The notes beneath the pieces are model-generated. The model was not told where the DNA came from, made no database searches, and saw nothing but the letters and a program-made list of their open reading frames with translations. A stretch of 39,522 nt of DNA, from contig PKQR01000007.1 of NCBI GenBank assembly GCA_017578085.1, positions 1 to 39,522 on the forward strand, written 5' to 3'. Made by a program: the position numbers and the translations under genes. Source of the DNA: Bacillota bacterium (GTDB lineage: Bacteria; Bacillota; Limnochordia; Limnochordales; ZCTH02-B6). Of the stretch, positions 32,558 to 39,522 are shown piece by piece; positions within the stretch are counted from its first letter, which is position 1; each line of letters begins with the position of its first letter.

Positions 32558-33644
32558 AATCAGCCCGTGGCAGTTAGCCATGATACTGATCCCAGGCATC
32601 GGCTCTACGGCCCTGCCGTCCTTTCCGTCGGCGACGGCCGTCTTTGCCCGCCAGGACGCGTGGTTGGCCCCACTGGTGGCCCTGCCTTTCTCGGCCTTCG
32701 TGATCTGGGTGTGCGGGCGCCTCGCCTCCCGGTTTCCGGAGGAAACATTTGCGGAGTACGCTCCCAAAGTGTTGGGCACGGTGCCGGGAAAGCTGTGCGG
32801 GTTGTTGCTCTTCTGGTACTTCTTCCACGTTGACGCAGCCATCGCCCGGGAGTTTGCCGACTTTCTGATCGCCACCGCGCACCCGCGCACGCCGATGCCG
32901 CTGGCCGTGGGACTGGCCATGTTTGCGACCGCGATCGCGGTGCGCCACGGACCGGAGATCCTGGCCCGGCTGGGCGAACTGGTCATTTTTCCATCGGTGT
33001 TCCTGGTGTTGCTAATCATTGGCTTGGCCTATGACAACATCGATCCGTACCTGCTGCAGCCGGTGCTGGAAAACGGCTGGCGGCCGGTGCTGATGTCCGC
33101 CTGGCTCAGCCATTACTTCACGGGACATTTGGTGCTGCTGGTAGTGCTGTTCCCTGCTGTAAGGGGCCTGCAAGCGGGGATCAAGGCCAGCTACGGGGCA
33201 CTGGCAACCATTGTGGCGGCGCTGGTCCTGGTCAGCGCCGTCAGCATCGGCGTGTTGGGGCCGCTGACGTCCAGCTACTACTGGCCATTCTTCAAGGTGT
33301 CCCGGGTCGGGAGCTTCGGGGCTGTGCTGGCCCGGCTCGATCCGCTGGTGACGGGTTTCTGGGTCGCGGGCAGCTGCTTTAAGCTGGCGGTGACGTTGTA
33401 CGCGGCGGTGATCACCTTTGCCCATATCTTCGGCCTGCGGGATTGGCGGCCGCTGGTGCTGCCCCTGGCGGCGCTGATGGCGGCCTACGCGGTAGGGCAT
33501 ATGGACAACCTCGTCGAGCACCAGCACATGCTAATTTTCTTCTGGCCCCCGTACACGCAAGTGTTCCAGCTCGTGCTGCCCGCCTTGGTGCTATTGGTCG
33601 CGGCGGTGCGGGGTGTGGAGGGGAAACCCGGTGGGGCGCGCTAG
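32538..33644 (+). CDS. gerB: Spore germinant receptor subunit B (GerB/GerKB family)
   Basis: About 368 residues with about ten helices, an amino acid permease-like (APC) fold. ISPWQLAMILIPGIGSTALPSFPSATA and DAWLAPLVALPFSAFVIWV open the protein, and PYTQVFQLVLPALVLLVAAVR closes it. In the family the B subunit binds the germinant molecule. GTG 32538, inside the end of gerA, has GGGAGGG upstream and is the best start. The frame is open upstream without similarity. The stop overlaps the gerC start. Confidence 0.92.
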   Translation: MHPRETKISPWQLAMILIPGIGSTALPSFPSATAVFARQDAWLAPLVALPFSAFVIWVCGRLASRFPEETFAEYAPKVLGTVPGKLCGLLLFWYFFHVDAAIAREFADFLIATAHPRTPMPLAVGLAMFATAIAVRHGPEILARLGELVIFPSVFLVLLIIGLAYDNIDPYLLQPVLENGWRPVLMSAWLSHYFTGHLVLLVVLFPAVRGLQAGIKASYGALATIVAALVLVSAVSIGVLGPLTSSYYWPFFKVSRVGSFGAVLARLDPLVTGFWVAGSCFKLAVTLYAAVITFAHIFGLRDWRPLVLPLAALMAAYAVGHMDNLVEHQHMLIFFWPPYTQVFQLVLPALVLLVAAVRGVEGKPGGAR

Positions 33645-34947
33645 GCAGTGGATGCGGCTTGTGCTGCTGTACCTGATGATGCTGGCAGCCGGTGGGTGCT
33701 ATGACCGGATCGAGCTGAACGAGCTGGCCATCGCGGACATCATGGCCATCGATCTGACAGAGGACGGCTTGCTCAGGGTGTCGCTGCAGTTCCTCGTGCC
33801 TTCGGAGCTCGTCAACCCCGGCGATGTAGGGGCGGGCTCGGGCGTCCGGGACCCGTTTTACGTCATCGACGCCGTGGGCGAGACGGTGCCCGAAGCCTTA
33901 AGCCTGCTCCAGGCCAAAGTGCCCCGGCGGCTGTTTACGTCGCACGTGCGGGTGATCGTGCTGGGAGAGGAGCTGGCGCGGGCAGGGATCGGGCCCGTGT
34001 TTGACAGCTTGACGCGCATGCGGGAGCTGCGGGTGGCAGCGGACGTCGTCGTGACCGAGGGAGAGGGTGTCGTCCTGCTGCAGGCGTCACCGCGCCTCGG
34101 GCGGCTGCCGGTGGGGGCCCTGGCCAACATGCTGAACCAGGGCATCGTGCCCAGGCGCACCATTCGCCAGGTGGCCATTGCCCTGGCGTCGGACGGGATC
34201 GATCCTTTCATTCCCGCAGTAGGTTTGGCCCCGCGCATTGAGACGGAGCGCGAGGCTGGGGTGCGGGCCGAAGAGTTCGAGATCATCGGCGTCGGGATTT
34301 TCCGCGGTGACCGGCTGGTCGGGTTTGCCACCCTCGAGCAGGCGCGGGGATTGGCCTGGCTCGTGGACGAGGCGCCCTTCGCAGTGGCCACCATTCCGTG
34401 GCCACCCGAGGGGGGGCCCGCGTCCCCGCAGGCGCAGAGGCCCGATGTGTCGCCCGAGGAAGCCCTGATCCGGCGCGACGCGCCGCCGGGGTCCGGGCCG
34501 GCCGGTTTGGGTGGGGGGATAAAGGAACCGAATCAGATTTCGCCGCAGGTGCTCAGAACCCGAGTTCAGTTGCGCTCGGAGGTCAAGGACGGCCAGGTCA
34601 TCATTCATGTAGACGCCCGGGCCATTGACGACATCGTGACGAACCAAGCGGGCCTGCTACTGACGGACCCCAGCGTCATCCCCGAGCTGGAAAAGGCCCT
34701 GGCCACCAGCGTCGAGGAACGCATGCGGGCCATGCTCCGCCTGGCCCAGGAGGAGCTGGAGGCGGACGTTATGGGATTTGGCGCGCTGGTGCGCCGGGAA
34801 CATCCAAAAGAGTGGCGGGAGCTGCGCAGGGATTGGCATGCACACTTTCGCCAAGTGCAGGTGAACATCAAGGTGGCAGTGGAGGTTCGCCTGACGGGGC
34901 TGACCGGCAACCCGGCGTCTTTCCGGCCTGAGCAGATGCGCAAGTAA
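33631..34947 (+). CDS. gerC: Spore germinant receptor lipoprotein subunit C (GerC/GerAC family)
   Basis: About 438 residues. The signal peptide ends LAAGGC with Cys23 as the lipid-modified residue, directly followed by YDRIELNELA, matching the GerC consensus (CWDRxEI). SPRLGRLPVGALANML and the C-terminal domain with VQLRSEVKDGQVIIHVDARAID fit the family. A Pro/Gly/Ala-rich linker lies around residues 265-300. The lipobox has Ala rather than Leu at -3, which is tolerated. GTG 33631 has GGAGGGG seven bases upstream; GTG 33613 is an alternative. The mature protein is anchored to the outer face of the inner spore membrane. Confidence 0.93.
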   Translation: MGRARQWMRLVLLYLMMLAAGGCYDRIELNELAIADIMAIDLTEDGLLRVSLQFLVPSELVNPGDVGAGSGVRDPFYVIDAVGETVPEALSLLQAKVPRRLFTSHVRVIVLGEELARAGIGPVFDSLTRMRELRVAADVVVTEGEGVVLLQASPRLGRLPVGALANMLNQGIVPRRTIRQVAIALASDGIDPFIPAVGLAPRIETEREAGVRAEEFEIIGVGIFRGDRLVGFATLEQARGLAWLVDEAPFAVATIPWPPEGGPASPQAQRPDVSPEEALIRRDAPPGSGPAGLGGGIKEPNQISPQVLRTRVQLRSEVKDGQVIIHVDARAIDDIVTNQAGLLLTDPSVIPELEKALATSVEERMRAMLRLAQEELEADVMGFGALVRREHPKEWRELRRDWHAHFRQVQVNIKVAVEVRLTGLTGNPASFRPEQMRK

Positions 34948-35009
34948 GCAGGAGCGAGTCAGTGCGAGACAGGGTGACCAAGAGGCAAGCGGCGTGAAAG
35001 CGAAGGTGG

Positions 35010-35246
35010 GTGAGGGCTGTGGTGCTGTTGGTGTTGCTCCTGTTCGCGCTCATGCTGGTCCCAGAGGTGCCGCGCCTGGTGCAGCGGCAGCAATGGCCCG
35101 AGCTGGCCGCTTTCATGGCGCTGTGGGCGGCAGGGTTGGCCCTGTCGCTGCTTATCACCTTCGACGTTGACATCGGCCACCTGAATAGGTTCCTCCGGAG
35201 TCTGTTTGAGCCCATTGGGAAGATGTTTCTCGTGCCGCCGGACTGA
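35010..35246 (+). CDS. Small two-helix membrane protein, probable germinant receptor D subunit
   Basis: 78 residues made of two hydrophobic helices, about residues 3-20 (VVLLVLLLFALMLVPEVP) and 31-50 (LAAFMALWAAGLALSLLITF), joined by a short basic/acidic loop and ending in an amphipathic segment (HLNRFLRSLFEPIGKMFL). It begins 62 bases after gerC on the same strand and is the last gene before a strong hairpin. Many ger operons carry a fourth gene for a D subunit of about 75 residues with two helices. Size, topology and position fit, but sequence identity to that family was not checked. The start is GTG 35010 or 35019. Confidence 0.72.
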   Translation: MRAVVLLVLLLFALMLVPEVPRLVQRQQWPELAAFMALWAAGLALSLLITFDVDIGHLNRFLRSLFEPIGKMFLVPPD

Positions 35247-35258
35247 GGGGTGAGGCAA

Positions 35259-35300
35259 AGCGGGCCGCCGACAGATGAGCACCTGTCCCGGCGGCCCGCT
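35259..35300. terminator. Perfect 12-base hairpin between ger operon and tctA
   Basis: AGCGGGCCGCCG (35259-35270) pairs with CGGCGGCCCGCT (35289-35300), and the loop contains ACAG/CTGT that can extend the stem. It lies between convergent genes. On the minus strand it is followed by CTTTGCC, on the plus strand by no T-run. It probably acts as a bidirectional terminator. Confidence 0.7.
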
Positions 35301-35303
35301 GCG

Positions 35304-35344
35304 TGCAGTCCCCGTCGCGCTCTGCTTGCAGTCCCGGTCGCGCT
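35304..35344. repeat. Imperfect 18-base direct repeat
   Basis: TGCAGTCCCCGTCGCGCT (35304-35321) is repeated at 35327-35344 with a single difference (C to G) and a 5-base gap, a 23-base period. It lies between the hairpin and the tctA stop. Its function is unknown; it may be chance slippage in non-coding DNA. Confidence 0.4.
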
Positions 35345-35348
35345 TGTT

Positions 35349-35362
35349 CCTAGGCGCCTAGG
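35349..35362. repeat. Palindrome over the tctA stop codon
   Basis: CCTAGGCGCCTAGG (35349-35362) is a perfect 14-base palindrome that includes the tctA TAG stop (35360-35358 on the minus strand). It resembles the CCTAGG-centred palindrome over the aldolase stop at 4151-4166. Confidence 0.4.
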
Positions 35363-36869
35363 CGGCCATAGCCCCGGCCCGCCGGCGCCGGCCGCTGACA
35401 AAGCGGACGATGGCGGGGCCCACCAGGGCCACGAAAGCGATGGCCAAAAGCGTCGCCGAGATGGGCCGGGTGAAGAACACCGAGTAGTCGCCCTGGCTGA
35501 TGGCCAAGGCCCGCCGCAGCTGCTGCTCGGCTAAGGGTCCAAGAATCAGGCCGATGACGGCCGGCGCCACCGGAAAGTCGCAGCGCCGCATGATGAAGCC
35601 AACGATGCCCACCACAAAGAGCGTCGCCAGATCCACCCACGAGTGGTTGAGGCTGTAGGTCCCCAGGGCGGCGAACACCAGGATCCCGCCGTAGAGGTAC
35701 GGGGCCGGGACGGACAACAGGCGCACCCACAAGCCCACCAGCGGCAAGTTGAGGACAAGCAGCATCACGTTGCCGATGTACAAGCTGGCGATCAAGCCCC
35801 ACACCAGGTCAGGCCGGTTTTGGAACAGGAGCGGCCCGGGATTGAGGCCAAACTGCTGGAACGCGGCCAGCATGATGGCGGCCGTCGCCGACGTCGGGAT
35901 CCCCAACGTCAACAGGGGCACCAGCACCCCGGCCGCGGCGGCGTTGTTGGCCGCCTCGGGCCCGGCTACACCCTCGATGGCACCCTTGCCGAACTCATCC
36001 TTGTGCCGGCTGAGGCGCCGTTCAAGGGAATAGCTCAGGAAGGTGGGAATCTCCGCACCGCCCGCCGGCAGCGCCCCCAAAGGGAAACCGAGGAGTGCAC
36101 CCCGCAGCCACGGGCCCACGGAGCGGCGCCAGTCTTCCTTGGTCATCCAGATCGAGTCCTTGACGGGGATCACGTCCGACGCCACCCGGCCGTGGCGGGA
36201 TGCGGCGTAGAGGGCTTCGCCCACCGCGAACAGCCCGATGGCCACGATGACCACGTCGATGCCGTCCAGCATCTCGAGCATCCCTAAAGTGTAACGGGCC
36301 TGGCCCGTCTGCAGGTCGATGCCGACAAGGCCCAGGGCCATGCCAAAGAAGAGGCTGGTCATCCCCCGGAGGAGGGACGAACCGAGGAGCGACGTCACCG
36401 CTGTAAAGGCCAGCACCATGAGGGCGAAGTAGTCCGCCGGGCCAAACTTGAGGGCCACCTGCACCAGGACCGGCGCGAGAAACGTGAGCCCGACGGTGGC
36501 CAAGGTGCCGGCGACGAAGGACCCGATGGCCGCGGTCGCCAATGCCGCCCCGCCGCGGCCTCTCCGGGCCATGATGTTTCCCTCAAGGGCCGTGATGATG
36601 GACGCGCTCTCGCCGGGGGTGTTGAGCAGGATCGCGGTCGTCGAGCCCCCGTACATGCCCCCGTAGTAGATCCCAGCGAACATGATGAACGATCCGATCG
36701 GGTCCCTGCCAAACGTGACAGGCAACAGCAGGGCGACGGTGAGCGCGGGACCAATGCCGGGCAGGATGCCGACGATGGTGCCCAGGGTGACGCCCACCAA
36801 TGCCCACAGCAAGTTATTCCAGGTCAGGGCGACGGAAAACCCGTCCAAGAGCATCCCCAGGGTTTCCAC
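35358..36869 (-). CDS. tctA: Tripartite tricarboxylate transporter large permease TctA
   Basis: 503 residues with about eleven to twelve helices. GTIVGILPGIGPALTVALLLP, IYYGGMYGGSTTAILLNTPGESASIITALEG and GAEIPTFLSYSLERRLSRHKDEFGKGAIEGVAGPEAANNA are the two conserved TctA motifs. LGIPTSATAAIML follows in the second half. It forms the ion-coupled translocation pore for carboxylates delivered by TctC. It lies directly after tctB with a one-base gap between stop and start codons. ATG 36869 is chosen because it fits the family N-terminus. Confidence 0.94.
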   Translation of the reverse strand: METLGMLLDGFSVALTWNNLLWALVGVTLGTIVGILPGIGPALTVALLLPVTFGRDPIGSFIMFAGIYYGGMYGGSTTAILLNTPGESASIITALEGNIMARRGRGGAALATAAIGSFVAGTLATVGLTFLAPVLVQVALKFGPADYFALMVLAFTAVTSLLGSSLLRGMTSLFFGMALGLVGIDLQTGQARYTLGMLEMLDGIDVVIVAIGLFAVGEALYAASRHGRVASDVIPVKDSIWMTKEDWRRSVGPWLRGALLGFPLGALPAGGAEIPTFLSYSLERRLSRHKDEFGKGAIEGVAGPEAANNAAAAGVLVPLLTLGIPTSATAAIMLAAFQQFGLNPGPLLFQNRPDLVWGLIASLYIGNVMLLVLNLPLVGLWVRLLSVPAPYLYGGILVFAALGTYSLNHSWVDLATLFVVGIVGFIMRRCDFPVAPAVIGLILGPLAEQQLRRALAISQGDYSVFFTRPISATLLAIAFVALVGPAIVRFVSGRRRRAGAMAA

Positions 36870-36870
36870 G

Positions 36871-37476
36871 TCATGATCCTCCCAGCCAGAGCAGGATGGG
36901 CCTCATGATGCCGGCGGGCAGGCGCAGCCCAAGCCACTGGGTAAACGCCCAGTAGGCGGTGAAGGACAGGATGAAGCCGATCAACACGGCGAGCCCGTAC
37001 CGCCGGGCGCCAAAGGCGGCAGCCACGAGGCTAAACAGCACGGTGGATGCGGCGATGAACCCGGCCCGCTCCAAGAGCAAGATGTAGAAGACCACCGCGG
37101 CCGCCGTCAGGGACACGGAAACCCAGTTGATGGGCGGTTCGGCCGCCTCTCCTTCGGCGGGCGCGGCCCCGGACTTCAGCTGCCGCAAGCCCTGGGCCAG
37201 AAGGCCGATGCCGCAGGCGCCCAGGCCCGTGGACACCAGGAACGGGAAAAACCGCGGCCCGATGTGGGAATAGCTGGGCGAGATGCGGATGCGCAAAGCG
37301 CCAATGAAGAAAAAGGCCGCCAGACCCAGCACGCCCAAGCCCAGAAGCAGGTCGCGGTTCAGCCATGCTCCATGGCGTACTTGGGGATGGAGCGGGGCCG
37401 GCCCCCGCCCAGTTTGGGCATGAGCCGGCCCGCCGTTGACATTGCCTTGCTGCATCATGGGGTCCGCGTGGGTCAC
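36871..37476 (-). CDS. tctB: Tripartite tricarboxylate transporter small permease TctB
   Basis: 201 residues. After a polar N-terminal stretch of about 40 residues come four hydrophobic helices: LLLGLGVLGLAAFFFIGAL, FFPFLVSTGLGACGIGLLAQ, VSLTAAAVVFYILLLERAGFIAASTVLFSLV and AVLIGFILSFTAYWAF. SYSHIGPRFFPFLV is the conserved TctB region. The GTG start at 37476 overlaps the tctC stop (GTGA), so the pair is translationally coupled. An internal start nearer the first helix is possible, because the first 35 residues show no family similarity. Confidence 0.85.
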   Translation of the reverse strand: MTHADPMMQQGNVNGGPAHAQTGRGPAPLHPQVRHGAWLNRDLLLGLGVLGLAAFFFIGALRIRISPSYSHIGPRFFPFLVSTGLGACGIGLLAQGLRQLKSGAAPAEGEAAEPPINWVSVSLTAAAVVFYILLLERAGFIAASTVLFSLVAAAFGARRYGLAVLIGFILSFTAYWAFTQWLGLRLPAGIMRPILLWLGGS

Positions 37477-38468
37477 GGCGCCAGCCCGATCTCCTTGAGG
37501 ACGGCCGTCACCCGGGCGTTCTCTTGCTCAACGAAGGCGGCGAAGGCGTCCCCCGACAAGTAGAAATCGCTCCAGTTGTTGTCCACGAGCACTTGCTGCC
37601 ACTGGGGGCTCGCGTGCAGCCGGTCAAACGCGTTGATCAAGGCCTGCCGCTGCTGGGCCGTGATGCCCGGCGGCGCCACCACGCCGCGCCAGTTGGCGAG
37701 CTCAATGTTGACGCCCTGCTCGATCAAGGTCGGGATGTTGATCCCGGGGACCCGCTGGGCGGAGGTGATGGCCAGGGCCCGCAGGTTGCCGGCTTCGATC
37801 TGTGCAGCCCACTCGCCATACCCGGTGACGCCGGCGGACACGTGGCCGCCCAGCATGGCCGCCAAAGCTTCACCGCCGCCGGAGAAGGGGATGTAGTTCA
37901 CGTCACTGGGAGCGACGCCGACTTCCTTGGCCAGCAGGCCCACGAGGATGTGGTCCACGCCGCCGGCGGAGCCGCCCGCCCACGAGATGGCCCGCGGGTT
38001 TTCCTTAAACGCCTTCAGGAGGTCGTCCAGCGTCCGGAAGGGCGAGTTGGCCGGCACGGCGATGACCTCGTACTCCGCCGTCAGCCGGGCGATGGGCGTC
38101 GTCTGTGCGAGGGAAACCGCCGATTGGTTGGTGATGATGGCGCCCACCATGACGAGGCCCGTGATCATCACCAGGTCACCCGCGCCGCGCTCGGTGCTCA
38201 CCAACCGGGCCAGGCCGATGGTGCCGCCGGCGCCGGGGACGTTGAAGACCTCTACGGTGCCTGGGATGATCCTTGCGTCCCTGAATACCATTTGCGCGTA
38301 GCGGGCCGTCTGGTCCCAGCCGCCTCCTGGGCTGGCAGGTGCCATGATGCGCAAGGAATTGGGTACCGCTCCTTGCGCCAGCGCCGGCGCGATGAGCCCC
38401 AGCACCAGCACAAAGCTGGCCAAAAGGGCGACGCCGACCGAGGCCGCACGCTGCTTGGGCAAAAGCAT
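37473..38468 (-). CDS. tctC: Tripartite tricarboxylate transporter substrate-binding protein TctC
   Basis: About 331 residues of the Bug/TctC family. A signal peptide ends IAPALAQG. LRIMAPASPGGGWDQTAR, NVPGAGGTIGLARLV and SGGGEALAAMLGGHVSAGVTGYGEW are family hallmarks. It binds a di- or tricarboxylate or a similar ligand outside the membrane; no ligand can be named. ATG 38468 has GGAGGGG seven bases upstream and matches the start of the signal peptide. The longer frame to 38552 is unsupported. There is no lipobox cysteine. First gene of the tctCBA operon. Confidence 0.92.
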   Translation of the reverse strand: MLLPKQRAASVGVALLASFVLVLGLIAPALAQGAVPNSLRIMAPASPGGGWDQTARYAQMVFRDARIIPGTVEVFNVPGAGGTIGLARLVSTERGAGDLVMITGLVMVGAIITNQSAVSLAQTTPIARLTAEYEVIAVPANSPFRTLDDLLKAFKENPRAISWAGGSAGGVDHILVGLLAKEVGVAPSDVNYIPFSGGGEALAAMLGGHVSAGVTGYGEWAAQIEAGNLRALAITSAQRVPGINIPTLIEQGVNIELANWRGVVAPPGITAQQRQALINAFDRLHASPQWQQVLVDNNWSDFYLSGDAFAAFVEQENARVTAVLKEIGLAP

Positions 38469-38553
38469 CCAGATCCCCCTCCATGCAAAATATAAGAGCG
38501 CCTGACCAAGGGGCAGGAGACACACAGCAGGATTATTCTTGCGCCCGTACACA

Positions 38554-38568
38554 ATTCCTTCCTGGAAT
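38554..38568. promoter_or_regulatory. Small inverted repeat upstream of tctC
   Basis: ATTCC (38554-38558) and GGAAT (38564-38568) form an inverted repeat with a 5-base centre. It sits about 30 bases downstream of the candidate tctC start site. It could be an operator for a carboxylate-responsive regulator, but none is encoded nearby. Confidence 0.3.
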
Positions 38569-38603
38569 GACTGTCAGACGGCGCTTGACCGCAGAGCAAA
38601 ACC

Positions 38604-38632
38604 CGTATAAGAAGCGGAATTGCATCAGTAAA
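38604..38632 (-). promoter_or_regulatory. Candidate tctC promoter
   Basis: On the minus strand TTTACT (38632-38627) and TATACG (38609-38604) are separated by 17 bases, each matching consensus at 4 of 6 positions. The -35 box overlaps the end of the radical SAM gene. Transcription from near 38597 would give a leader of about 130 bases. Confidence 0.4.
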
Positions 38633-39522
38633 TGAATTCGCGGATGTCGTAGCGGGCGGCTTTCACGCCCAGGGCTCGCACCTGCCGGGCCAGGCGCCGC
38701 AGCTCGGCTTCGATTTCCGCCTCGGTCATGGGGGTGAGCTGCGCTTCGGCCCGCCGCCGCGCGTAGACGGATCCCGGGTGTTCGACGAATGGGGAAAAGT
38801 AGACCAGGTCGCCGGGCCCGAGGGGCATCCGGCTAATGGCTCCGACGGTGGCGCCGGCGTGGGCTTCCCGGTACTCCGCGCCGCCCACACCCACCATGGC
38901 GATGAGGCCCACCAGCACGCCGGCTTGCTTGAGGTCGGACACGAAGGCGATGAGTTCCTCCTGCGATCCCGGCTTGTTGAGAAACCGCAGAAGCTCATCG
39001 TGCCCCGTTTCCATGCCGATGTACACCCGCTTGAGGCCCAGCTCCGCCAGGCGCCGCCAGCCGGAAACGGGTCGCCGCTCGCCGGTGTAGAGGTCGACGA
39101 AGCTGTAGATGGCGTGGCCTGGAAACGCGGCCTTGGCGATCTCGAACATCGCCTCCAGGCGCGCCTGGGACAAAGCCAGCGCATTGCCGTCCGCCAGGAA
39201 AATCCCCTTGCGCATCAGCGCCCCGCGGCCAAGGAATTCCCGAACGGCCTCCACGTGCGCCGCAAACTCCTCGGGCGACTTGGCCCGGAACGGCCGGTCC
39301 TGGTAGAAGCTGCAGAAGGTGCAGCGGTTCCACGTGCACCCTTCGGTGGCTTGCAGGACGATGCTTAGATACTGGTCCGGCGGCAGGATGGAGACGGGCA
39401 CATACACCCGGCGAAACCGCTCTTCCTCCGCCAGCAGCCGCTCCGGCGTCCAGCGGAGGATCTCGGTTTCGAGGCGTTCCCGCACCTCCCCGCTGGCATA
39501 GGAAACGCACTCGGCGGCCAGC
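38625..39522 (-). CDS. Radical SAM protein (N-terminus outside window)
   Basis: 298 residues are visible and the frame stays open to the window edge, so the start is probably beyond 39522; a GTG at 39485 lacks a properly spaced ribosome binding site. The cluster motif is GCTWNRCTFCSFY, a C-x4-C-x2-C spacing in place of the classical C-x3-C-x2-C. It is followed by FLADGNALAL, VYIGMETGHDELL and LVGLIAMVGVGG, the later barrel strands of an Elp3/HemN-like radical SAM fold. The cluster should bind 4Fe-4S and SAM. The reaction is not evident, and there are no partner genes on the visible side. Confidence 0.85.
   Translation of the reverse strand, partial: LAAECVSYASGEVRERLETEILRWTPERLLAEEERFRRVYVPVSILPPDQYLSIVLQATEGCTWNRCTFCSFYQDRPFRAKSPEEFAAHVEAVREFLGRGALMRKGIFLADGNALALSQARLEAMFEIAKAAFPGHAIYSFVDLYTGERRPVSGWRRLAELGLKRVYIGMETGHDELLRFLNKPGSQEELIAFVSDLKQAGVLVGLIAMVGVGGAEYREAHAGATVGAISRMPLGPGDLVYFSPFVEHPGSVYARRRAEAQLTPMTEAEIEAELRRLARQVRALGVKAARYDIREFIY

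Noticed and set aside
35304..35344. CRISPR-like repeat array
   Set aside because: Only two copies with a 5-base gap and one mismatch; no spacers and no cas genes.

Overview
The window looks like chromosomal DNA of a high-GC, endospore-forming member of the Bacillota (Firmicutes). The main evidence is a complete GerA-type germinant receptor operon. Most genes also have strong GGAGG-type ribosome binding sites, GTG and TTG starts are frequent, and there is a YtrA-type GntR/ABC operon. High-GC spore formers such as Symbiobacteria, Limnochordia or Thermaerobacter relatives would fit, but the sequence alone does not decide the genus. No rRNA, tRNA, CRISPR array, insertion sequence or prophage was seen.

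Layout. (1) 1-5735, plus strand: a myo-inositol catabolic operon, iolB (cut by the window edge), iolG, iolE, iolC, a class I aldolase and iolA/mmsA. (2) 5774-10763, minus strand: an RpiR-type regulator, convergent with the iol operon, lies downstream of a four-gene osmoprotectant ABC importer in the order osmF-yehY-yehX-yehW. The importer has a near-consensus sigma-A promoter at 10900-10929 with palindromes in it. (3) 11047-12839, plus strand: a tartrate/D-malate dehydrogenase family enzyme, then a secreted protein that looks like an NlpC/P60 peptidase which has lost all three catalytic residues. (4) 12925-16025, minus strand: Dabb protein, MATE exporter, MOSC protein and HAD phosphatase. (5) 16230-18261, plus strand: an AlkX/YcaQ-like DNA glycosylase and a membrane-anchored alpha/beta hydrolase. 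(6) 18528-24156, plus strand: a five-gene peptide/nickel-type ABC importer ending in a hairpin terminator that overlaps the last stop codon. (7) 24178-26718, minus strand: adenine deaminase and a uridine phosphorylase-like enzyme (nucleobase/nucleoside salvage). (8) 26989-30056, plus strand: GntR regulator, ABC ATPase, ABC permease and a DUF4097-like envelope protein, preceded by two perfect TAGTGCACTA palindromes. (9) 30162-30524, minus strand: a DUF2200 protein. (10) 30863-35246, plus strand: gerA-gerB-gerC plus a fourth small two-helix membrane protein resembling a germinant receptor D subunit. (11) 35358-38468, minus strand: tripartite tricarboxylate transporter tctC-tctB-tctA. (12) 38625-39522, minus strand: a radical SAM protein running off the window.

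How they work together. The window is dominated by nutrient acquisition: inositol, betaine-like osmolytes, peptides or similar solutes, carboxylates and purines. It also carries a spore-germination sensor and an envelope-stress-like ABC operon. All three solute-binding proteins have Sec signal peptides without a lipobox cysteine, whereas GerC keeps one; this may say something about the cell envelope. The observations most worth following are the catalytically dead NlpC/P60-like secreted protein, the fourth ger gene, and the two palindrome-bearing promoters.
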